From: Caulobacteraceae bacterium
GTDB taxonomy: Bacteria; Pseudomonadota; Alphaproteobacteria; Caulobacterales; Caulobacteraceae
Length of the DNA stretch: 64,000 bases
NCBI GenBank assembly: GCA_019247715.1
Contig: JAFBAO010000052.1
Coordinates: 1 to 64,000, forward strand
Direction of reading: 5' to 3'
The position numbers and the translations under genes are program-made. The notes beneath the pieces were generated by a model that was not told the origin of the DNA, ran no database searches, and saw only the letters and a program-made list of their open reading frames with translations. This document shows, in pieces, positions 52,643-61,735 of the stretch; the stretch's first letter is position 1, and every line of letters starts with the position of its first letter.

Positions 52643-54241
52643 TCAAGGGACATCCGCGCGCGCGATCACGTCGGCCGCCATCCACCCCAGGGCCATCGCC
52701 GGCGCGTTCGTGTTGCCCGAGATGACGTCCGGCAACACCGAGATGTCGGCGATCCGCAATCCTTCCAAGCCGCGCACCCGCAGCTCCAGGTCGACAACCG
52801 AGTCCGGGTCGGCGCCCATCCGGCAGGTGCCGCAGATGTGCATGCCCGAGCCGCTGTAGCGTTGCCAGGCGTCCAGAATCTGCTCGTCGGTCGTACCTCC
52901 GGGGCCGATGAAGATCTCCCTCGGCCCATAGCGCGCCAGGGCCCGGGTCGAGGCGAGTTTGCGGATGGCGCGCACCATGTCGATCGACGAGCGGACATCC
53001 TCGGGGTGAGTGAGGGCGCCCGTGTGAATCACGGGCGTGGCGTTGGGATCAGCGGAGGCCAGCTCGATGAACCCGCGGCTCTTGGGGCGCATCTGATAGC
53101 CGCCGATGGTGAGGCCCGGCTCCTTTTCCATGGCGAAGCGGCCAGCCGAACCGTCGATCGAATAGGGGCCTATCAGCAACCGGGCGTCAGGCCCTGGCAA
53201 GTCAGACGCGGTGCGGATGTAGCCTCCGGCTTCAAACGAGGCGAAAGACATCGGCCCCGTCCCGAAGACCGTCTGCTCGATGACATTGCGATAGAGGCGC
53301 CAGCCGCTGAATTCGCGGTTCTGGCTGCCGCCGTTGACCCGGAACTTGAGCATGAACACCCGGTGATCGGAGAGGTTCTGGCCCACTTGCGGGGCGTCGA
53401 GGACTATCGGCAAGCCCAGCCCCTTGAGCTTCGGGCCCGGACCGACGCCGGAGAGGTGCAGCAGCTTAGGGGTGCTGATGGCGCCGGCGCACAAGATCAG
53501 ATCCCGCTGCGCTCGGACAAAGCCGTCGCCCTGCGATCCCCGCGTCTGGACGCCCACCGCGCGGCGTCCCTCGAAGACGATGCGGTCGACGGTGAGGTCG
53601 GTGGCGATCGTCAAGTTGCGTCGATGGCGGACGGGCTTCAGGAACGCCTCGGCGGCGCTTTGTCGGCGCCCGCGCCAGATGTTGCGCACCGTGTAGCCCA
53701 GCCCCTCGCCCGATTGGGCGTTGAGATCCCGACGCGTTGGAATGCCGAGCTCCTCGCCGCCGGCGAGCACCGCGTCGATCAAGGGGATGCGCAATGGGTG
53801 CGCCGAGATGCGCAGCGGACCTTCGCCTCCTCGCGTTTCGTCGGCCCCGAATTCGTGACGCTCGATCCGCCGGAACGTCGCGAGAAAGTCCTTCCAGCGC
53901 CACCCCGGCAGGTCCCAGCTGTCGTAGTCCTCGGCTTGGCCCCTCATGTAGACTAGGCCGTTGATCGCGCTGGATCCGCCGAGCGTGCGCCCGCGCACGT
54001 GCATTTCGGGTTCGTTCAGGCCTCCGCCACGGTTGACCGGGTAATGCCAGGCATAGACGGGGTCGCCCATCAGCTTCGCATAGCCGCGCGGCATGCGGAT
54101 ATATGGACTGCGGTCCGGAGGTCCGCTCTCGATCAGCAGAACGCGGTTGGCCGGGTTTTCGCTGAGGCGGCTCGCCAGTACGGAGCCCGACGAGCCTCCG
54201 CCCACTATGACGTAATCGAAGGTGTCTGGTTGCGTTACCAT
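52643..54241 (-). CDS. GMC family oxidoreductase (choline dehydrogenase-like)
   Basis: 532 aa from ATG 54241. FAD-binding GGGSSG at 14-19, the IESGP motif, the GRTLGGSSAINGLVYMRG signature and a C-terminal GMHICGTCRMG (catalytic His) with NTNAPAMALGWMAADVI. It oxidises an alcohol to an aldehyde or acid with FAD in the cytoplasm, like choline or long-chain alcohol dehydrogenases. No signal peptide is seen. It converges with the enoyl-CoA hydratase and diverges from the atypical Gfo/Idh/MocA gene. Confidence 0.93.
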   Translation of the reverse strand: MVTQPDTFDYVIVGGGSSGSVLASRLSENPANRVLLIESGPPDRSPYIRMPRGYAKLMGDPVYAWHYPVNRGGGLNEPEMHVRGRTLGGSSAINGLVYMRGQAEDYDSWDLPGWRWKDFLATFRRIERHEFGADETRGGEGPLRISAHPLRIPLIDAVLAGGEELGIPTRRDLNAQSGEGLGYTVRNIWRGRRQSAAEAFLKPVRHRRNLTIATDLTVDRIVFEGRRAVGVQTRGSQGDGFVRAQRDLILCAGAISTPKLLHLSGVGPGPKLKGLGLPIVLDAPQVGQNLSDHRVFMLKFRVNGGSQNREFSGWRLYRNVIEQTVFGTGPMSFASFEAGGYIRTASDLPGPDARLLIGPYSIDGSAGRFAMEKEPGLTIGGYQMRPKSRGFIELASADPNATPVIHTGALTHPEDVRSSIDMVRAIRKLASTRALARYGPREIFIGPGGTTDEQILDAWQRYSGSGMHICGTCRMGADPDSVVDLELRVRGLEGLRIADISVLPDVISGNTNAPAMALGWMAADVIARADVP

Positions 54242-54572
54242 GCTGTCTTCAGTCGTAGGTTGATCAGGGTCGTGACCTTTGGTTTGCGGGCGGCGGACAG
54301 CAGCTGAGACCGGCGCGCCAGCTCGGACGTATCGTGGCCCGGAACAAAGCCTAACTGGGCGGCTCGCACAACCACCTCCGGCAGGCCATGCCCATGGCTA
54401 CGAATAAGATAATAGACAGACGCGCCGGTAACATAGAGACTGAGAGGGCGATGGGCCCGGAGTGGAGCGTACCGAACGGTAAGCGAACGGACCTCGCCAG
54501 GCCTCTGGCGAGGGGAAGAGGCTGGGGATCGTTTCCGGCCGCAGATTCGATAGATGCAGCGGAGGACGGCTG
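54242..54572. promoter_or_regulatory. Divergent promoter region with hairpin
   Basis: 331 bases between the GMC gene (minus) and the Gfo/Idh/MocA gene (plus). An AT-rich stretch around 54400-54420 (AATAAGATAATAGAC) is the best candidate for a promoter. A clean 9-bp hairpin is listed separately. There is no coding pattern. Confidence 0.4.
54492..54513 (+). promoter_or_regulatory. 5'-leader hairpin before the Gfo/Idh/MocA gene
   Basis: CCTCGCCAG, a four-base loop (GCCT), and CTGGCGAGG make a perfect 9-bp stem, ending 59 nt before the ATG at 54573. It could be an mRNA-leader structure or regulator site. There is no T-run. Confidence 0.4.
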
Positions 54573-55736
54573 ATGGCGAAGCTCAGAGCCGGCGTCGTCG
54601 GGAAAAATTACAGCGGCAAGTTTCTGACGCCATGCCTGCGGGCGCTGAACGATTACGAAGTATCGGCGATCTGCACGGCGCACGAGGGGACGGCGCGGCA
54701 GGCCGCGAAGGATTTCGACATCGGGAAAGCCTATTGGTCTTCGAAGGATTTCGTGGCCGATCCCGAGATCGACGTGATCGTCGCCGGGACGAAGCCGTCG
54801 GTGCGCCAGGACATCGTCCTGGACGCGCTCAGCGCCGGCAAGCACGTCTTCAGCTGCATTCCGTTCGCGACCTCCGAGGCGAAGGCGCGGGAGCTCTGCG
54901 ACGTCGCGAGGGCCAAGAAGCTGGTGGGCGTCGTGGATGCGCAATGGCGGTGGGTGCCGGCGATCCGGTTCATGAAGGAGATCTACGAGGCCGGCGGGAT
55001 AGGTGAGTTCTGGACGGCCTCCATCCAGCTTTATCTGTCGCTCTGGGAGAAGGACGGCGCCCGGTACACGGAGTGCAGTTGGTCGGGCCTGACCGATCCC
55101 TATCCATGGCTGTCGGAGGCCGATTCCGGCGGGTCGGCGTGGCGCAACTTCGGATCTCACTCCTTTCTCAATCTGATGTACCTGTTCGGCGAGATCGAGG
55201 AGGTCGTCGGCGCCACAAAGACGTTCCTGAAGGAGATGACCCTGCCTGATGGATCGACGGTGAGGCCAGAGACGCCGGACTTCGGCTGGGCGCTGGTCAG
55301 GTTCAAGAACGGAGGGATCGCCAACGTCAACGTCAGCTGGGCGGCCGCCGACGCGCCCGGCTATCGGCTGGACGTCTACGGCTCGAAGGGGCGGATGCTC
55401 GCGGAGGAAGGCCACTTCTGCGGCGCGGGGGCGCGCCTCTACGTGGGCGGCGTCACGCCGCCGGAGGAGTTCGCGGGTCGAAACGGCGATTGGGTCGAGA
55501 TCCCGGACCGGTTCTGGGAGGTGGAAGGGCGCGTCACCCGGGGGGATCCGACGACGCCCTACCGGGCGATGTTCTCCGACATGGCGCGGGCGATCCGGTC
55601 GGGCGTGGCCGGCTCGCCATCGTTCGCCGAGGCCTATCACGCGCATTGCGCCGTGGAAGCGCTGGTGCGTTCGGCAGAGACGCGCCGCTGGGTCACCGTG
55701 GCGGAGATGGCCGACGCCGGCGTCCAAAGGCGATGA
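54573..55736 (+). CDS. Atypical Gfo/Idh/MocA family protein
   Basis: 387 aa from ATG 54573. The Rossmann domain begins RAGVVGKNYSGKF, and the domain layout (SGGSAWRNFGSHSFLNLMYLFGEIEEVVG) matches the C-terminal part of the family. The EKP motif, where Lys contacts the substrate, is replaced by SCIPFATSE (Cys95-Ile96-Pro97), so ordinary dehydrogenase chemistry is doubtful. It lies before an EthD-domain gene and an enoyl-CoA hydratase. A different hydride chemistry or a regulatory role is possible. No signal peptide. Confidence 0.82.
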   Translation: MAKLRAGVVGKNYSGKFLTPCLRALNDYEVSAICTAHEGTARQAAKDFDIGKAYWSSKDFVADPEIDVIVAGTKPSVRQDIVLDALSAGKHVFSCIPFATSEAKARELCDVARAKKLVGVVDAQWRWVPAIRFMKEIYEAGGIGEFWTASIQLYLSLWEKDGARYTECSWSGLTDPYPWLSEADSGGSAWRNFGSHSFLNLMYLFGEIEEVVGATKTFLKEMTLPDGSTVRPETPDFGWALVRFKNGGIANVNVSWAAADAPGYRLDVYGSKGRMLAEEGHFCGAGARLYVGGVTPPEEFAGRNGDWVEIPDRFWEVEGRVTRGDPTTPYRAMFSDMARAIRSGVAGSPSFAEAYHAHCAVEALVRSAETRRWVTVAEMADAGVQRR

Positions 55737-55773
55737 GGCCGAGCGCCGGCGCGGTGATGAGTGGGACTGATAG

Positions 55774-56415
55774 ATGACCTTCGAGCTCTATCTCAAGGCA
55801 AAGGACCGAACCAAAGGCCCCGAATTCCGTCGATGGCTGGTGGAATCGTTCGCGCGTTCGACCGGAGCAGCCTTGCTCTCGGTGAGCGCCGAGGACGAGG
55901 ATCTCGGCGAGCTCGGAGCGGTGTTTCCGGCGTCGGCGGCGATTTTCGACGCCATCCTTTCGTTCGGCGCCGAACGCGCCTGGAAGGCCGCCCGCGAACG
56001 TCCGGAGCTGCGCGACGCCGTCGAGGTGAAGATCGCCACGGTGGCGGGTCTTGTGCAGAAAGCTGGGCCGCCGACGCCCGTCGGCCTGCGCGCCGGCGCG
56101 ACCCTGGTCGCCTTCATTACGCCCGATCCGAGGCTGACGGACGACGAGTTCCAGCGGCGCTGGAGGGACCACACGGACGTGCTTTTCAAGGTTCAGCGTG
56201 GGCCCCAGGAGTACGTCCAGAACCTCTTCGTCGCTCCAGGCGCAGGCATGGCGCCCTATCGAGGCTACGCCCGGCTGCGCTACCCGGCCATCGAGACCCT
56301 CGGATCCGACATGGCGCCGTCCTACGAGGGGGCGGATCGAGACGGGGCCGAGGACGTCGCACGCTTCGCGGTCGCCGCGGAGGTTGCGATGATGCGCGAA
56401 TATACTCACGCGTAG
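55774..56415 (+). CDS. EthD domain protein
   Basis: 213 aa from ATG 55774. The C-terminal half contains DPRLTDDEFQRRWRDHTDVLFKVQ, the core of the EthD domain (dimeric alpha-beta barrel), with conserved His after the Arg-rich helix. EthD was first named from the P450 ether-degradation cluster and is a small auxiliary protein there. The N-terminal half (about 100 residues) looks like a second, weaker ferredoxin-like domain. It lies 37 nt after the Gfo/Idh/MocA gene. Confidence 0.85.
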   Translation: MTFELYLKAKDRTKGPEFRRWLVESFARSTGAALLSVSAEDEDLGELGAVFPASAAIFDAILSFGAERAWKAARERPELRDAVEVKIATVAGLVQKAGPPTPVGLRAGATLVAFITPDPRLTDDEFQRRWRDHTDVLFKVQRGPQEYVQNLFVAPGAGMAPYRGYARLRYPAIETLGSDMAPSYEGADRDGAEDVARFAVAAEVAMMREYTHA

Positions 56416-56600
56416 CGCTCCATACTGATAGACAGCCGGCGGCCTCCGTCAGCCGGAGATCCTCAGGGCCGTCTCCCCCGTCGAGCAAGGGGGGCGGAGG
56501 CTTTGGCCGGATCGTTCGCCATGGTCGGAAGGTCTCTGCTAGGAGCCCACGACAGCTCAAGTCGCCTTCTGATCTGAACAAACGCTCGAGGAGAAGCGCT

Positions 56601-57404
56601 GTGACCAGCACCACCGACACCGCCCAGGCCGTTGTCCTCCACTCGGTGGAGGCGAACGTGGGAACCATCACGCTCAACAATCCAGCCCGGCTGAATTCGC
56701 TCACGCCGGAGATGCTCGACGGAATCAGCGAGGCGGTGGAGGCCCTCGTCGATCGGCCGGATGTCAGGGTCATCGTCCTCCGGGGCGCGGGGAAGTCCTT
56801 CTCGTCGGGCCTCGACCTCATCCGCCGCCAGAACCGCGAAGGCTGGAAGACGACCTACGAAATGGTCCGTCAGGGGCAGCAGGACGTCAAACGCCTCGTG
56901 GAATCGTCCAAGCCGGTGATCGCCGAGCTCAAGGGCTACACCCTGGGGGGCATGTGTGAATTCGTGCTGAGCGCGGCCGACATGCGGGTGGCTTCCGACG
57001 ACACCATCATGTCGCTGCCCGAGATCGACCTCGCCCTGATGCCGGACATCGGCGGTCTGCAGAGCCTGGTCATGCTGTCCGGCCTGTCGCGGGCCAAATA
57101 CGTCGCCATGAGCGGCGACCGCATCAACGCTTCCCAGGCCCTGACCTGGGGCATGGTGGACTGGGTCGTGCCGTTCAGCGAGCTGGAGACCTTCACGGCG
57201 AATCTGGCGGCCAAACTCGCGGCCAAGGCGCCGATCCCGCTGGGCATGATCAAGCAGCAGGCCAACGATTTCTTCGGCGGCGCCTATCGGTCCGGCCTCA
57301 ACGCCGCTCACTATAGTCAGGTCGCCCTCGGCGGGTTCGAGGACTTCAAGGAGGCCGGTTCGGCCATCGTCGAGAAGCGACGTCCCGTCTTTCGCGGGCG
57401 TTGA
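56601..57404 (+). CDS. Enoyl-CoA hydratase/isomerase family protein
   Basis: 267 aa from GTG 56601 with GAGGAGAAG. Crotonase motifs: VGTITLNNPARLNSL, FSSGLDL for the first oxyanion hole, and ELKGYTLGGMCEFVLSAADMRVAS, with Glu in CEF near the active site, then LPEIDLALMPDIGG. It hydrates or isomerises an enoyl-CoA. A gap of 185 nt after the EthD gene holds no coding sequence. A second crotonase is at 51740. It is followed by ppc after 70 nt. Confidence 0.92.
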   Translation: MTSTTDTAQAVVLHSVEANVGTITLNNPARLNSLTPEMLDGISEAVEALVDRPDVRVIVLRGAGKSFSSGLDLIRRQNREGWKTTYEMVRQGQQDVKRLVESSKPVIAELKGYTLGGMCEFVLSAADMRVASDDTIMSLPEIDLALMPDIGGLQSLVMLSGLSRAKYVAMSGDRINASQALTWGMVDWVVPFSELETFTANLAAKLAAKAPIPLGMIKQQANDFFGGAYRSGLNAAHYSQVALGGFEDFKEAGSAIVEKRRPVFRGR

Positions 57405-57474
57405 CCGGGAGGCCGATAGGCGAATTTGGCGCCAGCGCATTGGGCGTTTGGTCTGATATCACCTGGTCAGCCCG

Positions 57475-60165
57475 ATGAGCTCCATGTCTGACCAACTGCG
57501 GACTTCCGTGCGCTACCTCGGCCGCGTGCTCGGCGATGTCATCCGCGAGCAGGATGGCCAGGCGGTGTTCGACCAGATCGAGGAGATCCGCCGCGCCTCC
57601 GTGGGCTTTCATCGCGAGGGAACCGCCCAGACCGCCGGCCGCATGGCCGCGCGCCTGGGCGCTCTGTCGCCCGAGGAGACGGTGCGTTTCGCCCATTCCT
57701 TCGCCTGCTTTCTGCAGATCACCAACATCGCCGAGGACGATCTGCAGCGCCGGCGCGGGCGCGGGGCCGACAGGCGGCCCGACACTTTGGCCAGCGCCCT
57801 GGGCGCCCTGGCCGAGGCCGGAATCGGACCGGAGGCCGTGCGCGATCTCCTCACCGGCGCGCTGATCGCGCCGGTGATCACCGCCCACCCCAGCGAGGTG
57901 CGCCGCAAGAGCGTGCTGGACCGGGAGGCGGCGATCGCCGACGAGTTGGAGCGGCTGGAAAGCGGCCGCGTCGCGACCCAGCGCGCCGCCGCCGAGCGGG
58001 AGCTGAAACGGCAGGTGTCGATCCTGTGGCGCACGCGCCTGCTGCGCCGCGAGCGGATGGTGGTCGCCGACGAGATCTGGAACGCCGTCTCCTATTTCGA
58101 GCGCAGCTTCCTCAAGGTGCTGCCCGAGCTCTACGAGCACTGGCAGGCGGTGCTGGGCGCAACCGACCTACCGAGCTTCCTCAAGGTAGGCAGTTGGGTG
58201 GGCGGCGACCGCGACGGCAATCCGTTCGTGGATGGAGCGGTGATGCGCCAGGCCCTGCGCTGGCAGGCCAAAGCCGCGCTCGGCCTCTATCTCGACGGCG
58301 TGCACGCCCTGGGCGCCGAGCTTTCGATCTCCGCCGAGCTGACACGGACGACGCCCGGGCTCGCGGCCCTGGCTGAGCGCGCCCACGATCCCTCGCAGCA
58401 ACGGGCGGACGAGCCCTATCGCCAGGCGCTCACCGGCGTCTACGCGCGCCTCGCGACGACCTACGAGAAGCTCACGGGCGAGGCGGCGCCGCGGCCGGCC
58501 AGTCTCGTGGCTGAGGCCTACGACGCACCCGAGGCGCTAGAAGCCGACCTGCGCACGATCCTCGATTCGCTGATCGCCATGCACGGGCGCGGTTTCAGCG
58601 AGGGACGGCTGCCGAGGCTGCTGCGCGCCGTCGATCTGTTCGGCTTCCACCTGGCTTCCCTGGACCTGCGCCAGAACGCCTCGGCGCACGAGCGGCTGAT
58701 CACCGAGCTGATGGCCGCCGCGGGCGTCTGCCCCGACTATGCGGCCCTCAGCGAGGCGGCGCGCCTGACGCTGCTCCAGGCCGAGCTTTCCCACGCACGG
58801 CCGCTGGCCTCGCCCTACGCCGCCTACAGCGAAGAGACGCGACGCGAACTCGGCACCCTGGCCGCGGCGGCGGAGATGCGCCGGCTGTACGGGCCGGGCG
58901 CGATCGGGGCCTACATCGTCTCCAACACCAGCTCGGTCTCCGATCTGCTCGAGGTTTTCCTGCTACTCAAGGAGGTCGGACTCTACCGCCCCGGCGATCC
59001 GCCCTGCGCCGACCTGCTGCCCTCGCCGCTGTTCGAGACCATCGCCGACCTGCGCTTGGCGCCCGAGACTCTGGGCGCCTATCTCGGCCTGCCGCTCGTG
59101 CGGCGCCTGCTCGCCGGTCCCGGCCTGCAGGAGGTGATGATCGGCTATTCGGACTCCAACAAGGACGGCAGCTACCTCACTTCCACATGGGAGCTGCACA
59201 AGGCCTCGCGCGCCCTGGCGCAGATCGTCGGCGCCGCCGGGCTGAAGCTGCAGCTCTTTCACGGTCGCGGCGGCGCCGTCGGCCGCGGCGGCGGCTCCAG
59301 CTTCGAGGCCCTGCTGGCCCAGCCGGCCGGCGCCGTGGGCGGGCGCATCCGCCTCACCGAGCAGGGCGAGGTGGTTGCCAATAAGTACGCCGATCCCGAG
59401 CTCGCCTGGCAGAGCTTGGAGACGCTGGTCTCCGGCGTCGTCCTGGCCTCGCTGCGCCAACCGCCGCGCGACGAGGCCCTCCCGGCGCGCGCCGAGGCGA
59501 TGGACGCCCTGGCCCAGAAGGCCATGCAAGCCTACCGCGCCTTGGTGTTCGAGACGCCGGGCTTCGCCGACTACTTCTACGCCGCCACCCCGATCAGCGA
59601 GATCGCCGGCCTCAACATCGGCAGCCGGCCTGTCTCGCGCCAGAGCGCCCGCTCCGTGCAGGGTTTGCGTGCGATCCCCTGGGTGTTCTCCTGGTCGCAG
59701 TCGCGCGCGATGCTGCCGGCCTGGTACGGCTTCGGGTCGGCGGTGGAGGGGGCGGGGGTCTCGGTCGAGACCCTGAGCGGCTTTGCAGCCGACTGGCCCT
59801 ATTTCGCCGCCATGCTGTCCAACATGGAGATGGTGTTGGCCAAGGCCGACATGGGCATCGCCGCCCGCTACGCGGGGCTGGTGGAGGATGAAGCCCTGGC
59901 CGAGCGGGTGTTCGGCCAGATCCGCGCCGAGTGGGAGCGGACGGTGGCCGCGGTGCTCGAGATCACCGGCCAGACGCGGCTCCTGGAAATGAACCCGGAT
60001 CTGGCGACGCTCATCCGCGCCCGGCTGCCCTATATCGATCCGCTCAATCACCTGCAGATCGAGCTGATCCGGCGCCGGCGCCTCGGGGACGACAGCCCGG
60101 CGGTCCGGGCCGGCATTCACACCACCATCAACGGCGTGGCCGCCGGCCTACGCAACAGCGGCTAG
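57475..60165 (+). CDS. ppc: Phosphoenolpyruvate carboxylase
   Basis: 896 aa from ATG 57475. Family motifs in order: VITAHPSE (H138 region), VGSWVGGDRDGNPFV, YSDSNKDGSYL, FHGRGGAVGRGGG, PWVFSWSQSR with LPAWYGFG, and EMVLAKADM. This is the anaplerotic enzyme making oxaloacetate from PEP and bicarbonate; Mg-dependent and cytoplasmic. Length agrees with the bacterial family. It is probably core rather than part of the catabolic cluster, although it would refill the TCA cycle during growth on degradation products. Confidence 0.96.
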   Translation: MSSMSDQLRTSVRYLGRVLGDVIREQDGQAVFDQIEEIRRASVGFHREGTAQTAGRMAARLGALSPEETVRFAHSFACFLQITNIAEDDLQRRRGRGADRRPDTLASALGALAEAGIGPEAVRDLLTGALIAPVITAHPSEVRRKSVLDREAAIADELERLESGRVATQRAAAERELKRQVSILWRTRLLRRERMVVADEIWNAVSYFERSFLKVLPELYEHWQAVLGATDLPSFLKVGSWVGGDRDGNPFVDGAVMRQALRWQAKAALGLYLDGVHALGAELSISAELTRTTPGLAALAERAHDPSQQRADEPYRQALTGVYARLATTYEKLTGEAAPRPASLVAEAYDAPEALEADLRTILDSLIAMHGRGFSEGRLPRLLRAVDLFGFHLASLDLRQNASAHERLITELMAAAGVCPDYAALSEAARLTLLQAELSHARPLASPYAAYSEETRRELGTLAAAAEMRRLYGPGAIGAYIVSNTSSVSDLLEVFLLLKEVGLYRPGDPPCADLLPSPLFETIADLRLAPETLGAYLGLPLVRRLLAGPGLQEVMIGYSDSNKDGSYLTSTWELHKASRALAQIVGAAGLKLQLFHGRGGAVGRGGGSSFEALLAQPAGAVGGRIRLTEQGEVVANKYADPELAWQSLETLVSGVVLASLRQPPRDEALPARAEAMDALAQKAMQAYRALVFETPGFADYFYAATPISEIAGLNIGSRPVSRQSARSVQGLRAIPWVFSWSQSRAMLPAWYGFGSAVEGAGVSVETLSGFAADWPYFAAMLSNMEMVLAKADMGIAARYAGLVEDEALAERVFGQIRAEWERTVAAVLEITGQTRLLEMNPDLATLIRARLPYIDPLNHLQIELIRRRRLGDDSPAVRAGIHTTINGVAAGLRNSG

Positions 60166-60469
60166 ACGAGATCGCGTTGAGATAGGATCGAACAATCCAC
60201 CCCGTCACCCGGGCGAAGGGGGCCGGACGGGCCACGCCAAGCTGGAGTTCGTCTGAGAACCGGAGGGTACGGCCCCGGATCGGCCTTTCAGGCCGTCCGG
60301 GGTGACGATGAGAGGAGCGATTCAGCCCCAACTCAACCCGCTTTAGCGCCCCGACACTGTTGGCGTGGCGCTCCTCGGCCTTGGTCTGACTGCGCCCGGA
60401 CGGATCGGCTTAAAACCGAATATCCGCAAGGGGCGCGGCCCCGCCGCGTACCCAGTCACGGCTCTTCGC
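60166..60469. other. Intergenic region after ppc
   Basis: About 300 bases beyond ppc with the REP-like palindrome and GC-rich sequence, no gene. A frame at 60365-60553 on the plus strand is the shadow of the transposase relic on the other strand. Confidence 0.4.
60273..60302. repeat. REP-like palindromic element after ppc
   Basis: CCCCGGA and CGGCCT on one side pair with AGGCCG and TCCGGGG on the other around a TTC loop, leaving only one unpaired T. The minus strand reads TCGTCACCCCGG before it, like the dispersed palindromes in intergenic regions of high-GC alphaproteobacteria. It can also serve as the ppc terminator. No T-run follows. Confidence 0.55.
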
Positions 60470-60574
60470 CTAACGAGCCATGAAATCCAGCCGGACTGTC
60501 TCGTGGGAAATCTCGATCCCGCGCTCGACCAGCAGGTCCGCGATGTCCGTTAGCGACAGCGGGTTGTCTAACAT
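60470..60574 (-). pseudogene. IS6-family-like transposase N-terminal remnant
   Basis: A 34-aa frame: ATG at 60574 (overlapping the SnoaL stop), then LSLTDIADLLVERGIEISHETVR, and a sudden end in LDFMAR and a stop. The middle matches the helix-turn-helix at the start of IS6/IS26-type transposases (LLAERGI-V-S-ETVR). Nothing of the catalytic domain follows, so it is a small relic of a deleted insertion sequence. The call is by resemblance. Confidence 0.5.
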
Positions 60575-61041
60575 CACCCTCCCCTCGGTCCCTCGGGAGT
60601 TTCATACTTCGGAGGGGCAGCCAAGTAAGGCAGGTTATGCCCCGTAAGGCGACGCGTCTTTCGGTACTTGATGCGCCAGCCAGTGGGTGTCTTCACCAAT
60701 TCGTCTTCGTACTCGCCAAACGCCAGAAAGTCTCTCTGGCTTGAAACAATGTATTTGGTTCGCATCTTGACCACGCCGTCCTCGCCTACCGAGATGACGG
60801 CAGGATTTGTCGCAACGTGATTGTGAACATTGTCTCGATTCTCGCCCTCTTCGAGCGGAATCAGCTTCGCTCGGATCTCGGCTAGCCCGCGCATAACAGG
60901 AAGACCGACATCGCTCGGGTCGAATACGCCGTCGGGCGCGAACACCTCGTCGAGCTTTTCCCAGAGGAAGCGATCCAGAACGTGCCCGTAGAGGTGCTGC
61001 ACCTGCAGCAATCCGACCATGTCTTCTGCGGTTAGTCTCAT
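60574..61041 (-). CDS. SnoaL-like / NTF2-fold protein
   Basis: 155 aa from ATG 61041. The first helix DMVGLLQVQHLYGHVLDRFLWEKLDEVFAPDGVFD, the HNHVATNP strand and KMRTKYIVSSQRDF with a late WRIKYRKTRRL match SnoaL_4-type proteins. It is last in the operon after P450, VOC and hot-dog genes, and may isomerise or dehydrate an oxidised intermediate. A possible active-site Asp lies near the N-terminus but cannot be proven. Confidence 0.8.
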   Translation of the reverse strand: MRLTAEDMVGLLQVQHLYGHVLDRFLWEKLDEVFAPDGVFDPSDVGLPVMRGLAEIRAKLIPLEEGENRDNVHNHVATNPAVISVGEDGVVKMRTKYIVSSQRDFLAFGEYEDELVKTPTGWRIKYRKTRRLTGHNLPYLAAPPKYETPEGPRGG

Positions 61042-61072
61042 GTCAGTCTCCCGTTGCGGGCGCCTCGCCCGT

Positions 61073-61735
61073 TCATTCCGCCTGGACCGTGGCCGAAGCG
61101 GCGTCCGGTCGAAGACCGTGGCGCCCGATGAAGACGGCCTCCGCGATCGCGCAGATCACCCCATCTGCGGTGACCACAGCCCTGGTGAACAACTTTCGAC
61201 CTTCGGTGCGCTCTGGCGTGGCTTCTAGACGGATCAATGCGCCCAGGGGGGCAGGGGCGACAAATCGCGTGCTCATGGTGCCCGTCACCACGCCATTGGC
61301 CACGCTCGCTGCAGCCACGCCCATGGCCCAGTCGCATCCAGCCATCAGATGTGCGCCGTGCACCTGTCCTGGTACGCCCTCATAAGCCAGGCTGAATCTC
61401 GCCGAGAGGGTGACGGGGCGCTCGCGCTGCTCGAGTTTGTAGGGGGCCGCGAGCGGGTTCAGCGCGCCGATCACGACGTCGGTGTCGAAAGGGATGTCGT
61501 AGGAAGCTTTCGCGCCTTCAGGCAGGCAAGGTTGATATCGGCTCGTTCGGGAGGCTGGAGGCAGCAGCTCGCGCAACGCCTCGCAAGCGCGCGCCGCAGC
61601 GTCCAGCTCCGCCAGGCTCGCCTCCGTTCCCACCAGACGTTCGATGAACGTGCGCAGGGCCGCCGCCGCTCGCAGTCGCTGGGCTTGGTGCAGCTCCGCA
61701 GGCGAGCCGGCGCCGGTGGAAGCGAGGTCAGGCAT
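61073..61735 (-). CDS. PaaI-like thioesterase/hot-dog protein
   Basis: 220 aa from ATG 61735. The C-terminal ~130 residues show the hot-dog pattern FSLAYEGVPGQVHGAHLMAGCDWAMGVAA, a PaaI-type HGG-like element with His, and a strand VVTGTMSTRFVAPAPLGALIRLEA. It may cleave a CoA thioester. An N-terminal helix of ~80 residues is an addition. Its start overlaps the VOC stop by eight bases, in the operon with P450 and SnoaL genes. Confidence 0.82.
   Translation of the reverse strand: MPDLASTGAGSPAELHQAQRLRAAAALRTFIERLVGTEASLAELDAAARACEALRELLPPASRTSRYQPCLPEGAKASYDIPFDTDVVIGALNPLAAPYKLEQRERPVTLSARFSLAYEGVPGQVHGAHLMAGCDWAMGVAAASVANGVVTGTMSTRFVAPAPLGALIRLEATPERTEGRKLFTRAVVTADGVICAIAEAVFIGRHGLRPDAASATVQAE

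Noticed and set aside
60365..60553. Plus-strand 62-codon open frame after ppc
   Set aside because: It is the complement of the transposase relic and has no ribosome site.
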